Source: Dugong dugon
Taxonomy: Eukaryota > Chordata > Mammalia > Sirenia > Dugongidae
DNA length: 64,000 bases
Reading direction: 5' to 3'
Assembly (NCBI GenBank): GCA_030035585.1
Contig: CM057461.1
Location: forward strand, 3,663,501 to 3,727,500
Shown here in pieces: positions 9,767 to 20,867 of this stretch (position 1 is its first letter; each line of letters starts with the position of its first letter). Under the pieces are notes generated by a model that was not told the origin of the DNA, ran no database searches, and saw nothing but the letters and a program-made list of their open reading frames with translations. The position numbers and the translations under genes are program-made.

Positions 9767-12700
9767 ATGACAGCAACAAACTCACATCTATAAATAATTA
9801 CACTGAAAGTAAATGGACCCAATGCACCCATAAAGAGACGGAGAGTGGCAGAATGGATAAGAAAACAGGATCCATCAATATGCTGTATACAAGAGACACA
9901 CCTTAGAAACAAAGACGTGAATTTATTAAAAATCAAAGGTTGGGAAAAAATATATCAAGCTAACAACTACCAAAAAAGAGCAGGAGTGGCAATTCTAATC
10001 TCAGATAAAATAGACTTTAAAACAAAATCTACCATAAAAGACAAATAAGGACACTATATAATGATTAAGGGGACGATCCATCCATGAAGACATAACCATA
10101 ATAAACATCTACGCACCCAATGACAGGGCTCCAAAATACATAAAACAAACTCTAACAACACTGAAAACAGAAATTGACAGTTCCACAATAATAGTAGGAG
10201 ACTTCAACACACCACTCTCAGTAAAGGACAGAACAACTAAGACGAAACTCAGCAAAGATACAGAAGACCTAAAGGGCACAATCAGCCAACTGGACCTCAT
10301 AGACATATACAGAACAATCCATCCAACCACTGCAAAGTACACATTCTTTTCCAATGCACATGGAACGTTCTCTAGAATAGACCACATCTTAGGCCACAGA
10401 GTAATCCTCAACAAGATCCAAAACGTTGAGATAATTCACACTATCTTCTCTGACCACAATGCCATCAAGGTAGAAATTAACACTAGAAAGAGGAAGGAAG
10501 AAAAATCAACTACATGGAAACTGAATAATACCCTGCTTACACATCAGTGGGCAATAGAAGAAATCAGAGATGGAATCAAAAAATTCCTAGAATCAAATGA
10601 GAATGAAAACACATCATACCAAAACCTTTGGGACACAGCAAAGGCAGTCCTCAGAGGACAATTTATAGCAATAGATGCACATATCAAAAAAGAAGAAAGG
10701 GACAAAATCGAAACATTAACTACAGAACTCAAACAAATAGAAAGAGAACAACAAAAAAAGCTCACAACCACCGGAAGAAAGGAAATAGTAAAGATCAGAG
10801 CAGAAATCAATGAAATAGAGAACAGAAAAACAATAGAAAGAATCAACAAAACCAAAAGTGGGTTCTTTGAAAGAATCAACAAAATGGACAAACCACTGGC
10901 CAGACTGACAAGAAAAACAGCAGAGGGCACAAATAACCCAAATAAGAAATGAAATGGGGGACATTACAACAGACGCAACTGAAATAAAAAGGATTATAAC
11001 AGAAGATTATGAAAAACTATACTCCAACAAATTTGAAAACGTAGAGGAAATGGATAAATTTCTAGAAACACACAGCCTACCCAAACTACAACAAAGTGAT
11101 GTTGAAAATCTGAACAGACCCATAACAAGAGAAGAGATTGAAAAGGTAATAAAAAAAAACTCCCAACCAAAAAACCCCTGGCCCAGATGGCTTCACTGGA
11201 GAATTCTGCAAAACATTTACAGAAGAGCTTGTACCAGTACTACTCAAGCTATTTCAGAACATAGAAGAGGAAGCAACACTTCCAAATTCATTCTATGAAG
11301 CCAGCATAATGCTGATACCAAAACCAGGCAAAGACATCACAAAAAAAGAAAATTACAGACCACTATCTCTCATGAATATAGATGCAAAAATTCTGAACAA
11401 AATTCTAGCCAAAAGAATTCACTATCATATCAAAAAAATAATACACCACGACCAAGTAGGATTTACACCAGGTATGCAAGGATGGTTTAAGATTACAAAA
11501 TCAATCAACGTAACCCACCACATAAATAAAAGGAAAGAAAAGAATCACATGATCATCTCAATTGACACAGAAAAGGCATCTGACAAAGTACAACACCCAT
11601 TCCTGATAAAAGCTCTCAATAAAATAGGTATAGAAGGGAAATTTCTCAACATAATAAAGAGCATCTATGCAAAACCAACAGCCAACATCATTCTTAATGG
11701 AGAGAGGCTGAAAACATTCCCCTTGAAAAGAGGAACAAGACGAGGATGCCCTTTATCACCACTCATATCTAACATTGTGCTGGAAGTTCTAGCTAGAGCA
11801 ATAAGGCAAGAAAAAGAAATAAAGGGCATTCAAATTGGTAATGAAGAAGTGAAACTCTCCCTGTTTGCAGATGATATGATACTATACATAGAAAACGCTG
11901 TAGACTCCACGAGAAATCTACTGGAACTAATAGAAAGATTCAGCAGAGTAGCAGGATACAAGATAAACATTCAAAAATCAGTTGGATTCCTATACACCAG
12001 TAAGGAGAATGAAAAAGGAAATCAGGAAATCAATACCATTTTCAATAGCCCCTAAAAAGATAAAATACTTAGGAATAAATCTGACCAGGGATGTAAAAGA
12101 TCTATACAAAGAAAACTATAAAACACTACTGCATGAAACCCAAAGTGATCTACATAAATGGAAAAACATACCATGCTCATGGATAGGCAGACTCAACATT
12201 GTGAAAATGACAATTCTACCCAAAGCAATTTACAAATACAATGCAATCCTGATCCAAATACCAGCAACATTCTTCAAAGAGATGGAAAAACTAATCATTA
12301 ACTTTATATGGAAAGGGAAGAAGCCCCGAATAAGTAAAGCACTACTGAAGAAGAATAAAGTTGGAGGACTCACACTACCTGACTTGAGAAACTACCATAC
12401 AGCTACAGTACTCAAAACAGCCTGGTACTGGTACAATGACAGATACATAGATCAATGGAACAGAATTGAGAACCCAGATGTAAATCCATCCACCTACGGT
12501 CACCTGATCTTCGACAAGGGCCCAAAGTCCATCAAATGGGGAAAAGATGGTCTTTTTAACAAATGATGCTGGCAAAACTGGATCTCCATTTGCAAAAAAA
12601 TGAAACAGGACCATTACCTCACACCGTATACAAAAACTACTTCAAAATGGATCAAAGACCTGAATATAAAGCCTAAAACTATAAAGTTCATAGAAGAAAA

Positions 12701-13585
12701 AATAGGACCAACACTTCAGGCCTTAATACATGGCATTAACAGGATACAAACCATAACCATCGACGCACAAAACGCAACAGATAAGCTAGATAACTGGGAT
12801 CTTCTAAAAATCAAACACCTATGCTCTTCAAAAGACTCCACCAAAAGAGTCAAAAGAGAACCTACAGATGGGAAAAAATTTTTGGACAGTACAAGTGAGA
12901 CAAAGGTCTAATCTCTATAATCTACAAGAAAATCCAACACCTCTACAACAAAAAGACAAACAATCCTATCAAAAAATGGGCAAAGGAAATGAACAGACAC
13001 TTCACCAAAGAAGACATTCAAATGGCCAACAGACACATGAGGAAATGCTCATGATCACTAGCCATTAGAGAAATGCAAATTAAAACCACAATGAGATACC
13101 ATCTCACCCCAGCATTACTGGCACAAATCAAAAACACTGGAAATAACAGATGTTGCAGGGGCTGCGGGGAGAGGGGAACTCTTATGTACTGCTGGTGGGA
13201 ATGCAAAATGATACAACCATTTTGGAAAATGATATGGCGTTTCCTCAGAAAGCTAGAAATAGACATACCATTCAATCCAGCAATCCCACTCCTAGAAATA
13301 TATCCTAGAGAAATAAGAGTCGTCACTGGAATAGACATATGCACACCTATGTTCATGGCAGCATTGTTCACAATAGCAAAACAATGGAAACAACGTAGGT
13401 GCCCATCAACAGATGAATGGATAAACAAACTATGGTACATACACACAATGGAGTACTATGCAATGAGAAAGAACAACAATGAATCTGTGAAGCATCTCAT
13501 AACATGGATGAAACTGGAGGACATTATGCTGAGTGAAATAAGTCAATCACAAAAGGACAAATATTGTATGAGACCTCTATTGTAA
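9767..13585 (+). pseudogene. L1 ORF2 (endonuclease-reverse transcriptase), multiply broken
   Basis: Encoded the L1 endonuclease, reverse transcriptase and cysteine-rich C-terminus. The start is ATG 9767 (MTATNSHL). In-frame stops: TAA 9791, TAA 10046, TGA 12564, TGA 13052. Frameshifts lie near 10080, 10950, 11175, 12010 and 12890. The endonuclease shows IQETH near 9890, VGDFNTPLS at 10194 and SDH at 10449-10457. The stretch from about 10085 to 10952 is fully open but lacks an early ATG, so ATG-based scans miss it. The reverse transcriptase has [17 protein letters not shown] and the catalytic FADD at 11864-11875. The Cys-rich motif CRGCGERG...CWWEC lies at about 13154-13203. Catalytic residues are intact; the frame is not. 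Confidence 0.93.
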
Positions 13586-14758
13586 AAAACCTATGAAAAA
13601 GTTCACACACAAAATGTAACAATCTTTGTTCGTTACCAGGGATGGGGTGGGGGGATACTCAATAGGCAATAGATAAGTGGTATCTTGGGTGAAGGGTGAG
13701 ACAGTACACAATACAGGGGAAGCTAACACAACCTGTACAAGGAAAGGTCATGGAAGCCCCATAGACACATCCAAACTCCCCGAGGGACTGAGTTGCTGGG
13801 CGGAGGGCTCTGGGGACCATGGTCTCTGGGAACATCTAGCTCAGTTGGCATGACACTACTTATAAAGACAATGCTCTACATTCTACCTTGGTGAGTAGTG
13901 TCTGGGGTCTTAAAAGCCTGTGAGCGGCCATCTAAGATACTCTACTGGTCTCATCCCTTTGGGAGCAAGGGATAATGAAGAGAACAGGATACAAGGAAAA
14001 GATTAGTCCAAAGGACTAATTGTCCACAGCTACCAAGGCCTCCACCGGACTGAGTCCAGTACAGCTAGATGGTGCCCGGCTACCACCACTGACTGCTCTG
14101 ACCAGGATCACAACAGAGGGTTCTGGACAGAGCTGGAGAAGGATGTAGAGCATAATTCTAACCCACCAAAAAAAAAAAAAAGACCAGATTTACTGGCCTA
14201 AAGGAGACTGGATAAACCTCAAGAGTATGGTCCCCGGACACCCTTTTAGCTCAGTGGTGAAGTTACCTCCGAGGTTCACTGTTCATCCTGTGAGTGGACA
14301 GCCCCGTAAAACCAAATGAGACTAACGAGGTACAGGAGTCCAGTGACAAGGGCCAGAAGGCAGTAGGGGACAAGGATGCTGGTGATAGGGAACACAAGAT
14401 TGAGTAAGGATATTGTTGATGTGTTGTGAGATTGTTAACCATTGTCATAGGGCAACATTTGTAGTAACTGTTAAATGAGAAACTATTTTGTTCTGTAAGC
14501 GTTCATCTTAAGTGAGAATAACAGCACAATTGGAAGAGTGTAGTCAATGTCACTGAACTGTGTATGTAGAAATTTTTGAAATTGTGTATCTTTGGCTATC
14601 TGTATTTTGACCAAAAAAAAAAAAAAGGTTGAGAAGTTAGAAGGTTAATATGTTGTGGGATTGTTAACCAATGTCATAAAACAACACAAGTACTACTGTT
14701 TCTTGAGAAGCTATTTGTTCTGTAAGCCTTCACCTGAAGTACAATAAAATATATAAAA
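13586..14758 (+). other. L1 3' UTR with tandem tail modules
   Basis: Contains the G-rich tract GGGATGGGGTGGGGGGATAC at 13639-13657 typical of L1 3' UTRs, and GGTCTTAAAAGCCTG near 13905. It holds two copies of an end module: 14405-14512 (TTGTGAGATTGTTAACCATT...CTGTAAGCGTTCATCTTAAG) and 14640-14745 (TTGTGGGATTGTTAACCAAT...CTGTAAGCCTTCACCTGAAG). Between them lies a different module, TCAATGTCACTGAACTGTG to an A14 run ending at 14626. The element finishes with AATAAA at 14742-14747 and an A-rich tail. Confidence 0.85.
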
Positions 14759-14773
14759 AAGAATAAGGGGCAA
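14759..14773 (+). repeat. 3' target-site duplication of the full-length L1
   Basis: AAGAATAAGGGGCAA, exact copy of 6625-6639, directly after the A-rich tail. Confidence 0.92.
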
Positions 14774-14781
14774 GAGATATA

Positions 14782-15393
14782 GGAGTCCCTGGGTGGCCCA
14801 GATGGGTAAGCACTCAGCTACTGTCTTAGTTATCTAGTGCTGATATAATAGAAATACCACAAGTGGATGGCTTCAACAAACAGAAACATATATTGTCACA
14901 GTTTAGGAGGCTAAAAGTCCAAATTCAGGGTGCCAGCTCTAGGGGAAGGCTTTCTCTGTCGGCTCTGGAGGGAGGTCCTTGTCTCTTCCGAGCTTCTGCT
15001 CCTGGGCAATCTTCATGTGGCTTGGCATCTCTGGAGCTTGTTTATTTAATCTCTTTTATATCTCAAAAGAGATTGACTCAAGACATACCCTACACTAATC
15101 CTGTTTTATTAACATAAAAAAGACAACCCATTCACAAATGGGATTATAACCACAGACATAGAAATTAGGATTTACAACATATATTTTGGGGGGACACAAT
15201 TCAATCCATAATAGCTACTAACCGAAAGGTTGGTGGTTCAAACCCACCCAGAGGAGCTTCAGAAGAAAGGCCTGCTGATCGACTTCTGAAAGGTCACAGC
15301 CTTGAAAACCCTATGGGGCACAGTTGTACTCTTCACACATGGAGTTGCCATGAGTCAGAATCAACTTGACAGCAGCTGTTTGTTTCTTTTTAG
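14782..15393 (+). mobile_element. AfroSINE split by an LTR
   Basis: The head (GGAGTCCCTGGGTGGCCCAG, 14782-14821) and body (CTAACCGAAAGGTTGGTGG... to GACAGCAGCTG, 15219-15393) form one SINE once the LTR at 14822-15213 is removed. The SINE was therefore present before the LTR arrived. Confidence 0.85.
14822..15213 (-). mobile_element. MaLR/MLT1-like solo LTR inside an AfroSINE
   Basis: The plus strand begins TGTCTTAGTTATCTAGTGC and ends GGGGGGACACAATTCAATCC-ATAATA. It is flanked by a perfect 5-bp duplication GCTAC at 14817-14821 and 15214-15218. No internal genes. Confidence 0.85.
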
Positions 15394-15904
15394 GGGGTCC
15401 ATGGACTCAGATGGGGTGGTGGGGGTCTAATATGAGGTATGAACCTCAAGTAGGAGATGGGTGCAGTTAGGGAGAAGGGAAGGACACCCCAACTGAATGA
15501 CAGCACCGGTGTTGAGAAGTCTTCTTTCAGAATGACAGGAAATGGTGTTATCACTGCTGGATGGAGAATGTCATCCATGTGACACAAACCCCAAATGTAG
15601 CTGTGGAGATCATACTTCACACCAGAGGAGCCTTCCCTTTTACAATTTCTCTGCACAGACTTTCCAGCCTGGCTTTGGGAGTTAACTGAAACTCAGAGTC
15701 TCTGAGAACTCTGAATGGATTGGCCGTCTATTGCACCCGGTAATGATCTTTTCCTTCCCCGTCTCCATGCCATGCACGGAGTGAGGGCCAAGAGCCCATG
15801 CACTGGTGTCAGACCACCTGGTCCGAGCGTGCACCAGTGCAGGGAGAGACACTTTCCCATGCGTCTCTTGCTGGAACTGCCAAGAATGCAAGGACGTGAC
15901 CACT
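15394..15904. other. No gene recognised
   Basis: About 500 bases with no repeat hallmark or exon-like signal. Confidence 0.4.
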
Positions 15905-16093
15905 TGCTGTTGTTGTTGTTGGGTGCCGTCCAGAGTCCCCATATGACAAAGTAGAACCGCCCCATAGGGTTTTCTTTAATCTTTATGGAAGAAGATCACT
16001 GAGTTTTTTCTCCCTCAGAGTTGCTGGTAGGTTCCAACCACTGACCTTTCAGTTAACAGTCAAGCACTTAACTGTTTGTGCCACCAGGGCTCC
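15905..16093 (-). mobile_element. AfroSINE
   Basis: The reverse copy opens with a (TTG)n tail, TGCTGTTGTTGTTGTTGGGTG. It continues with CCGCCCCATAGGGTTTTC and ends GTGCCACCAGGGCTCC. Confidence 0.85.
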
Positions 16094-16398
16094 TTGATCA
16101 CTCCTCACCCAGGCCATTTCTCAGGGTTGTGTTTGCTGCAAGCAACCTTGAGGGATGAGGCATTATTTCCCTCTGGGACAAGGAGCACACTTGGTGGATT
16201 CCCCAATTTCAGTGTTCCTCAGCTGTGACAAACCCACCTTGTGTGCATATTCCACCCGGGCCCCTCTATAAAGCTCCTGTGGGACTTGGAGTAGGGGAGG
16301 GAAACTAATGTATACACAGTGTTGCTGTTGCTGGTGTGCTGTGCATAACAAAGCTCTTTGTCTCTGACCCAGGAATCTCATGTTTTTTCAGCATCCAT
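16094..16398. other. No gene recognised
   Basis: About 300 bases. Nothing beyond short open frames. Confidence 0.35.
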
Positions 16399-16582
16399 GA
16401 AGCATAGAACAGAGTAGAACTGCCCCATAGGGTTCACTAGGCTGGAGTCTTTACTGGAGCAGATTGCTAGGTCTTTCCTCCTGCAGAGCCGCTGGTGGGT
16501 TCAAACCGCTAACCTGGTGGGTTCAAACCACTAACCATGTAGTTAGTGGCTGAGGGCTTAACCATTGCACCAGCAGGCACCC
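16399..16582 (-). mobile_element. AfroSINE with internal 21-bp duplication
   Basis: The body ACAGAGTAGAACTGCCCCAT and a head remnant ending CACCAGCAGGCACCC are present. The B-box region is tandemly duplicated: CTGGTGGGTTCAAACCGCTAA and CTGGTGGGTTCAAACCACTAA lie next to each other around 16492-16534. Confidence 0.75.
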
Positions 16583-16747
16583 ACCCATTAGGTCCTATAA
16601 ATAAGCCTTCCTACACCTCACTTCTTGGGACTTTGCTAGGTCAAAAGCCACCATGTTAATTTACAATTAGAGGTTAATGGACGGTGCATTCATCTTCCCA
16701 CGGAGCATCCTCGGTTTTGAAAAGCAGCACCTGGAGACAGCAATGCA

Positions 16748-16935
16748 TTACTCTAGTGGTCCCGAAGTCTAACTGCACATTAGAATTAGCTAGGGAGCTC
16801 TTAACCACCCCCTAATCCATACCATACGCAGACCAATGAAACAGGCTCTGGGGCTGGAGCTCAGGAGTCAGTAGTATCTACGCCTCCCCAGGTGATAACA
16901 ATGTGCAGCTAAACCCGAGAAGCTCTAGTCCCTAA
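16748..16935. repeat. MER5-type (hAT-Charlie) DNA transposon fragment
   Basis: The ordered motifs AGTGGTCCCGAAGTC, GCACATTAGAATTAGCTAGG, GAGCTCTTAACC and CCCCAGGTGATAACAATGTGC resemble the MER5/MER20 group. Confidence 0.6.
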
Positions 16936-16964
16936 GGCCTGCGGGCTACTGGCAACAAGGAAGC

Positions 16965-17060
16965 ACTCTTTCTCACATCTGTTCTTATATCTCAACACAT
17001 AGCAGCTGCCTGACATGTAGAAAGCACTTAGCAAATACCGTGTTTGTTGAATGACTTTCC
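16965..17060 (+). repeat. MIR/L2 3' end fragment
   Basis: GCCTGACATGTAGAAAGCAC followed by TTAGCAAATACCG and TTTGTTGAATGAC is the standard MIR/L2 terminus. Confidence 0.55.
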
Positions 17061-17807
17061 AGTGGTAGTGAACAGTTCAGGAAATGAAGAAAATCCCATT
17101 CACACTCTTTGGTGTCAGAGTGGACACCTGGCCTGTCCACCCCCAGTTGGAGCCACAATGCAAATATCTCTGCCAGCAGAGCTGGGGCCATTGAACCCAG
17201 AGAGGAGGACCAGCCACCCCAGAGACGTCCTGCTCCTTCCCGACCTCAGCGGTTCTCACAAAGGCGAGGCAAAGTCATCCAAGAGAAGGAAACAAGCAAC
17301 TTTAAAATGCTTCCCTTTGTCTGGCTCTCCATCTCTAAATTAAATTTCAGTGACTTGGTGGAAAATGTGTTCCTTTATGTGTTTCCATAAATCGCTCATT
17401 TCCACATGATATGTTTCTTTTTTATTATAGAAGAAGCGGAAAAAAAGTTAAATAATCTATAAGGGCTGTATTTTACCTTTTAAAAGATATTGCCTTCTAA
17501 CTAGACACCAGGTGGGACAGGCTGTGCCAGCAGAACATGCCCGAGTTTGGTGCAAGAGTCTGAGCGGTCTCTGTGTTTGCAGGACAAAGCTCCTGGATTT
17601 CAAGAAGCCAACTGGCAACCACCCTGGGGAGCTTAGGATGCATGAGCCAGCCAGCTGCTTCTAATGCCTCCTCCCTTTACCCCTCCCACAGGAAGACAGC
17701 TCCCATTTTTCAGGGTCATTTTTTAAACATTTTACCCAAAGGAAAGTCATCCTTTGGAGTTATCCTCTGAGGAAAAGAGATGGTGTAAAAAAACACAAAT
17801 AACACAT
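17061..17807. other. No gene recognised
   Basis: About 750 bases of apparently single-copy DNA with an AT-rich patch near 17400-17500. No repeat or exon identified. Confidence 0.4.
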
Positions 17808-17884
17808 ATGGCAGCTGGTGGAGTCCAACTGCTGACCTTTTGGTTAGTAACTGTAGCTCTTAACCACTGTGCCTCCAGGGCTCC
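17808..17884 (-). mobile_element. AfroSINE head fragment
   Basis: Only the tRNA-like head remains (TTAACCACTGTGCCTCCAGG, reverse strand). An (AT)n run follows at 17887-17910. Confidence 0.7.
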
Positions 17885-17977
17885 ATACATATATATATAT
17901 ATATATATAATTCCTATTATTTCTGATAAAACAATATATATTATTTACATGTTATATTTATATATTTACTTATGAAA

Positions 17978-18670
17978 AGTACTTGGCTGTTAACTGAAAG
18001 GATGGCAGTTAGAACTCCCCTGTGGCTCCATGGCAGGAAGACCTGGCGATCTGCTCCTGTAAAGTTTTCAGCCTAGGAAACCCTATGGGGAAGTTCTACT
18101 CTGTTACATGGGGTATCTCATGGATTGAATTGTGTCCCCCAAAAATATCTGTCCACTTGACTGGGTCATGATTCCCAGTATTGTATGATTGTGTACCATT
18201 CTATAATCTGATGTTATTTCCTTATGTATTGTAAACTCCATCACTATGATCTAATAAGAAGGATTAGTGGCAGTTATACTGAAGAGGTTTATAAGATTCA
18301 ATAGTGTCTTAAGCCAATCTCTTTTGAGATATAAAAGAGAGAAGTGAGCAGAGACACACGGGAACGTCCTACCACCAAGAAAGCGGTGCCGGGAGCAGAG
18401 CGTGTCCTTTGGACCTAAGGTTCCTGCACAGAGAAGCTCCCAGACCAAAGGAAGATTGATGACACAGACCTTCCTCCAGAGCCAACAGAGAGAGCCTTCC
18501 CCTGGAGCTGACACCCTGAATTTGGACTTGTAGCCTACTAGACTGTGAGAGAATAAATTTCTCTTTGTTAAAACCATCTACCTGTGGTATTTCTGTTATA
18601 GCAGCACTAGATGACTAAGACAGGGTCGCTATGAGTCAGAATCAACTGGACCACACCTAACAACAACAAC
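17978..18670 (+). mobile_element. AfroSINE split by an LTR
   Basis: A 5'-truncated SINE (CTTGGCTGTTAACTGAAAGG... to ACATGGGGT). It resumes at 18623 with GGGTCGCTATGAGTCAGAAT and an (AAC)n tail. The LTR at 18115-18622 lies inside it. Confidence 0.85.
18115..18622 (+). mobile_element. MaLR/MLT1-like solo LTR inside an AfroSINE
   Basis: The forward LTR reads CATGGATTGAATTGTGTCCC at the start, has AGAGAATAAATTTCTCTTTG near 18547 (AATAAA polyadenylation signal) and ends ATGACTAAGACA. It is flanked by GGGT (possibly 5 bp, one mismatch). It is the fullest copy of this LTR family in the window at 508 bases. Confidence 0.82.
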
Positions 18671-18839
18671 ATATTTATTACTTTATTTATGTAGGTGAAT
18701 ATAGACACAAACATAGATACAGTCAAAGATAGAGATACACAATTTCTCAGAGGAAGAAGTAGTTCCTTTTCCTGGATACTTCTGTCTTCTTTTAACAACA
18801 ACAGCAATAGCAACTGTAGTAACAACAATTTAAATTAGA

Positions 18840-18990
18840 GCGCTTTGAATTTGCCGTGCACCCCGAAGACTTTATACACAGTCGTCTCATGCAGTCCTCA
18901 AACAACCCTACGAAATCGACACTCCTATTAGCTGCACTCTACAGACCAGGGACCTGGAGCTCAGAGGGACCTCACCTCCTCCTGGGCTCT
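18840..18990 (-). repeat. MIR fragment
   Basis: The run TGCAGTCCTCAAACAACCCT ... GCACTCTACAGACCAGGGAC ... CTGGAGCTCAGAGGGACCTC is a diverged reverse MIR. Confidence 0.5.
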
Positions 18991-19035
18991 CATGAGCACT
19001 GTGTCACACAAAGGACACCCTTGTATCCAACACAA

Positions 19036-19243
19036 TAACCCAAAAGACCCACTGCCATCAAGCCGATTCAGACTCACAGAAACCCTACAGAACAGAGTAG
19101 ATCTGACCCATAGGGTTTACAAGGCTGTAATCTTTACAGAAGCAGACTGCCACATCTTTCCCCCTTGGAGCAGCTGGTGGGTTCGAACCACTGTCCTTCT
19201 GGTTAGCAGTCAAGTCCTTTAACCACTGTGCCACCAGGGCTCC
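19036..19243 (-). mobile_element. AfroSINE
   Basis: Reverse copy with GACCCATAGGGTTTACAAGG and ending GTGCCACCAGGGCTCC. Confidence 0.85.
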
Positions 19244-19832
19244 CTACAATAGGGACCAGTAAATAAAAGAGGTCATGTAAAGTTGACAGTCCTTGAAAGG
19301 GATACACGCCTTAAACATCTTAGCCTAGAACATCGGAGCGCAGGTTCAATTGCACTGTTGCCCGCCTTTGAGGGAAAGCCCCCTTGCCCTTGATTTAGGT
19401 TCTGCATGTACTGCCCCGCACCCCATGCAATCTCCTCTCTATTTAACCTGGAGCGAGAACGCAGATACTCGAAGCGGATGCAGACATCAGCTAGAATTCT
19501 GACACTTTTTCAATCCTTTACCACTGTTTCTCAGAAACAAAATTTGAAAGGAATTTTCTAGTGCTTTGCCTGTTTTTGAGTTTTTCCAAAAATCCAACTG
19601 TTTTTATAAAAACAGCCTTCTTCATGTTTGCACACAGATTTCATTGTTTTATGTGATATTTAATTGCATGACATAATTACACTAGGAAGTACAACTGGCA
19701 TAAACAGTTTTGGGAACAAATATAATGGATAAGCATACAACTCAAAAGTTAGAAGACTTGCTGGGTATAAGGTGGGTTGTCAGCACCAGTTGCTTTTGGG
19801 AATGAATTGACTAAATAGAGGTAGATTCAACA
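19244..19832. other. No gene recognised
   Basis: About 590 bases, AT-rich after 19500. No repeat or exon identified. Confidence 0.4.
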
Positions 19833-20023
19833 ATTGCCTTCAAACCAATTCTGACTCATGGTGGCCACATGAGTGTCAGAGTAGAACTGTGCTTCATAGG
19901 GTTTTCGATGACTGGTTTGTCCAAAGGAGCTTGCCAGGCCTTTCTTCCTAGGTGCCTCTGTGTGGACTTGAACCTATAACATTTCAGTTAGCAGCCAAGC
20001 ACGTTTGCACCACCAGGGACTCC
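19833..20023 (-). mobile_element. AfroSINE, 'GTGTCAGAG' subfamily
   Basis: Reverse copy with ACATGAGTGTCAGAGTAGAA, AGGTGCCTCTGTGTGGAC and CACCACCAGGGACTCC. It shares subfamily marks with the copies at 38938, 52726 and 52945. Confidence 0.8.
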
Positions 20024-20149
20024 AGAGGGAGATTAAGTGGTGATTGCTATTTCCTAACCAGTGCTCTGCACTAGGCTGGCAGTGTGTTAAACACCAGGAC
20101 AAGATCTGTGTTATTCACAAAGTACAGTGTCTGCTGCAAAGTGGACATG

Positions 20150-20545
20150 CAAAAATCTGGAGTTATGGAGTCTGGATGAACCCTGAAACTATTGCCCTGA
20201 GATAATCTTTAAACCTTAAACACAGACTATCCCCTGAAGTCTCATTTGAACCAAAAGATAGTTTATCTTAATAAGTAAGGCATGTCTGGCTTGAGCATTG
20301 TGCTGTCTTAAAGAACTATCTATGGGAGGTCAAATTGACAACAGCAATTCAAAAGGTTAGATGAGAAGCTTGGGGTGGTGAGTTTATGTTCATTGTGGTG
20401 GAACCATTTGGAAAGGGATGGCAAGAATGGTTGCACAACGTGAAGAATGGAATCAGTGTTACTGAGATGTACATGTAGAAATTGGTGAAATGGCTGGCTG
20501 TGTATTTTCACCAAAAATAAAAAATAAAAAGATATATTGAAAGCA
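20150..20545 (+). mobile_element. 5'-truncated L1 3' end
   Basis: The ordered motifs GAGATAATCTTTAAACC, ATCCCCTGAAGTC, AATGGTTGCACAACGTGAAG, TGTACATGTAGAAATTGGTG and an A-rich tail are shared with 47915-48420. They also match the middle tail module of the full-length L1. Confidence 0.75.
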
Positions 20546-20689
20546 AGCACACCAGAGAAAAGAATTAGCTCTTGGCAGCCACGTATGGGATGGAAAGGGT
20601 CAGGCTAGAGACTGGGGATGAGAGGCCTGGACAATCAAGGAGGTTTCAGAATCAAGACCTGTTTTCAAGTCCTGGTGGAGCCCACCAGT

Positions 20690-20866
20690 AGCAACAACAA
20701 CAACAACAACAAAACCTTTACCATCGAGTCAATTCCCACTCATAGCAACCCCACAGGACAGAGCAGAAGTGTCCCACAGAGTTTCCAAGGAGCGGATGAT
20801 GGATTCGAACTGCCAACGTTTTGGTTAGCAGCCGGGGCTCTTAACCACTGTGCCACCAGGGCTCCA
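20690..20866 (-). mobile_element. AfroSINE
   Basis: Reverse copy that starts with a (CAA)n run and ends CTGTGCCACCAGGGCTCC. Confidence 0.88.
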
Positions 20867-20867
20867 G

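Larger units (their letters stand above)
6640..14758 (+). mobile_element. Full-length LINE-1, inactive
   Basis: An 8.1-kb non-LTR retrotransposon in order: 5' UTR (6640-8340), ORF1 remnant (8341-9337), spacer (9338-9766), ORF2 remnant (9767-13585), 3' UTR with A-rich end (13586-14758). A perfect 15-bp duplication shows a single target-primed insertion without 5' truncation, which is uncommon. Both ORFs are disrupted, so it cannot move on its own. It resembles lineage-specific afrotherian L1s; subfamily and age would need a consensus alignment. An AfroSINE starts only 9 bases past the 3' duplication. Confidence 0.95.

Noticed and set aside
6640-14758. A retrotransposition-competent L1
   Set aside because: Two ORF1 frameshifts and at least four stops plus five frameshifts in ORF2 rule it out, although the catalytic motifs survive.
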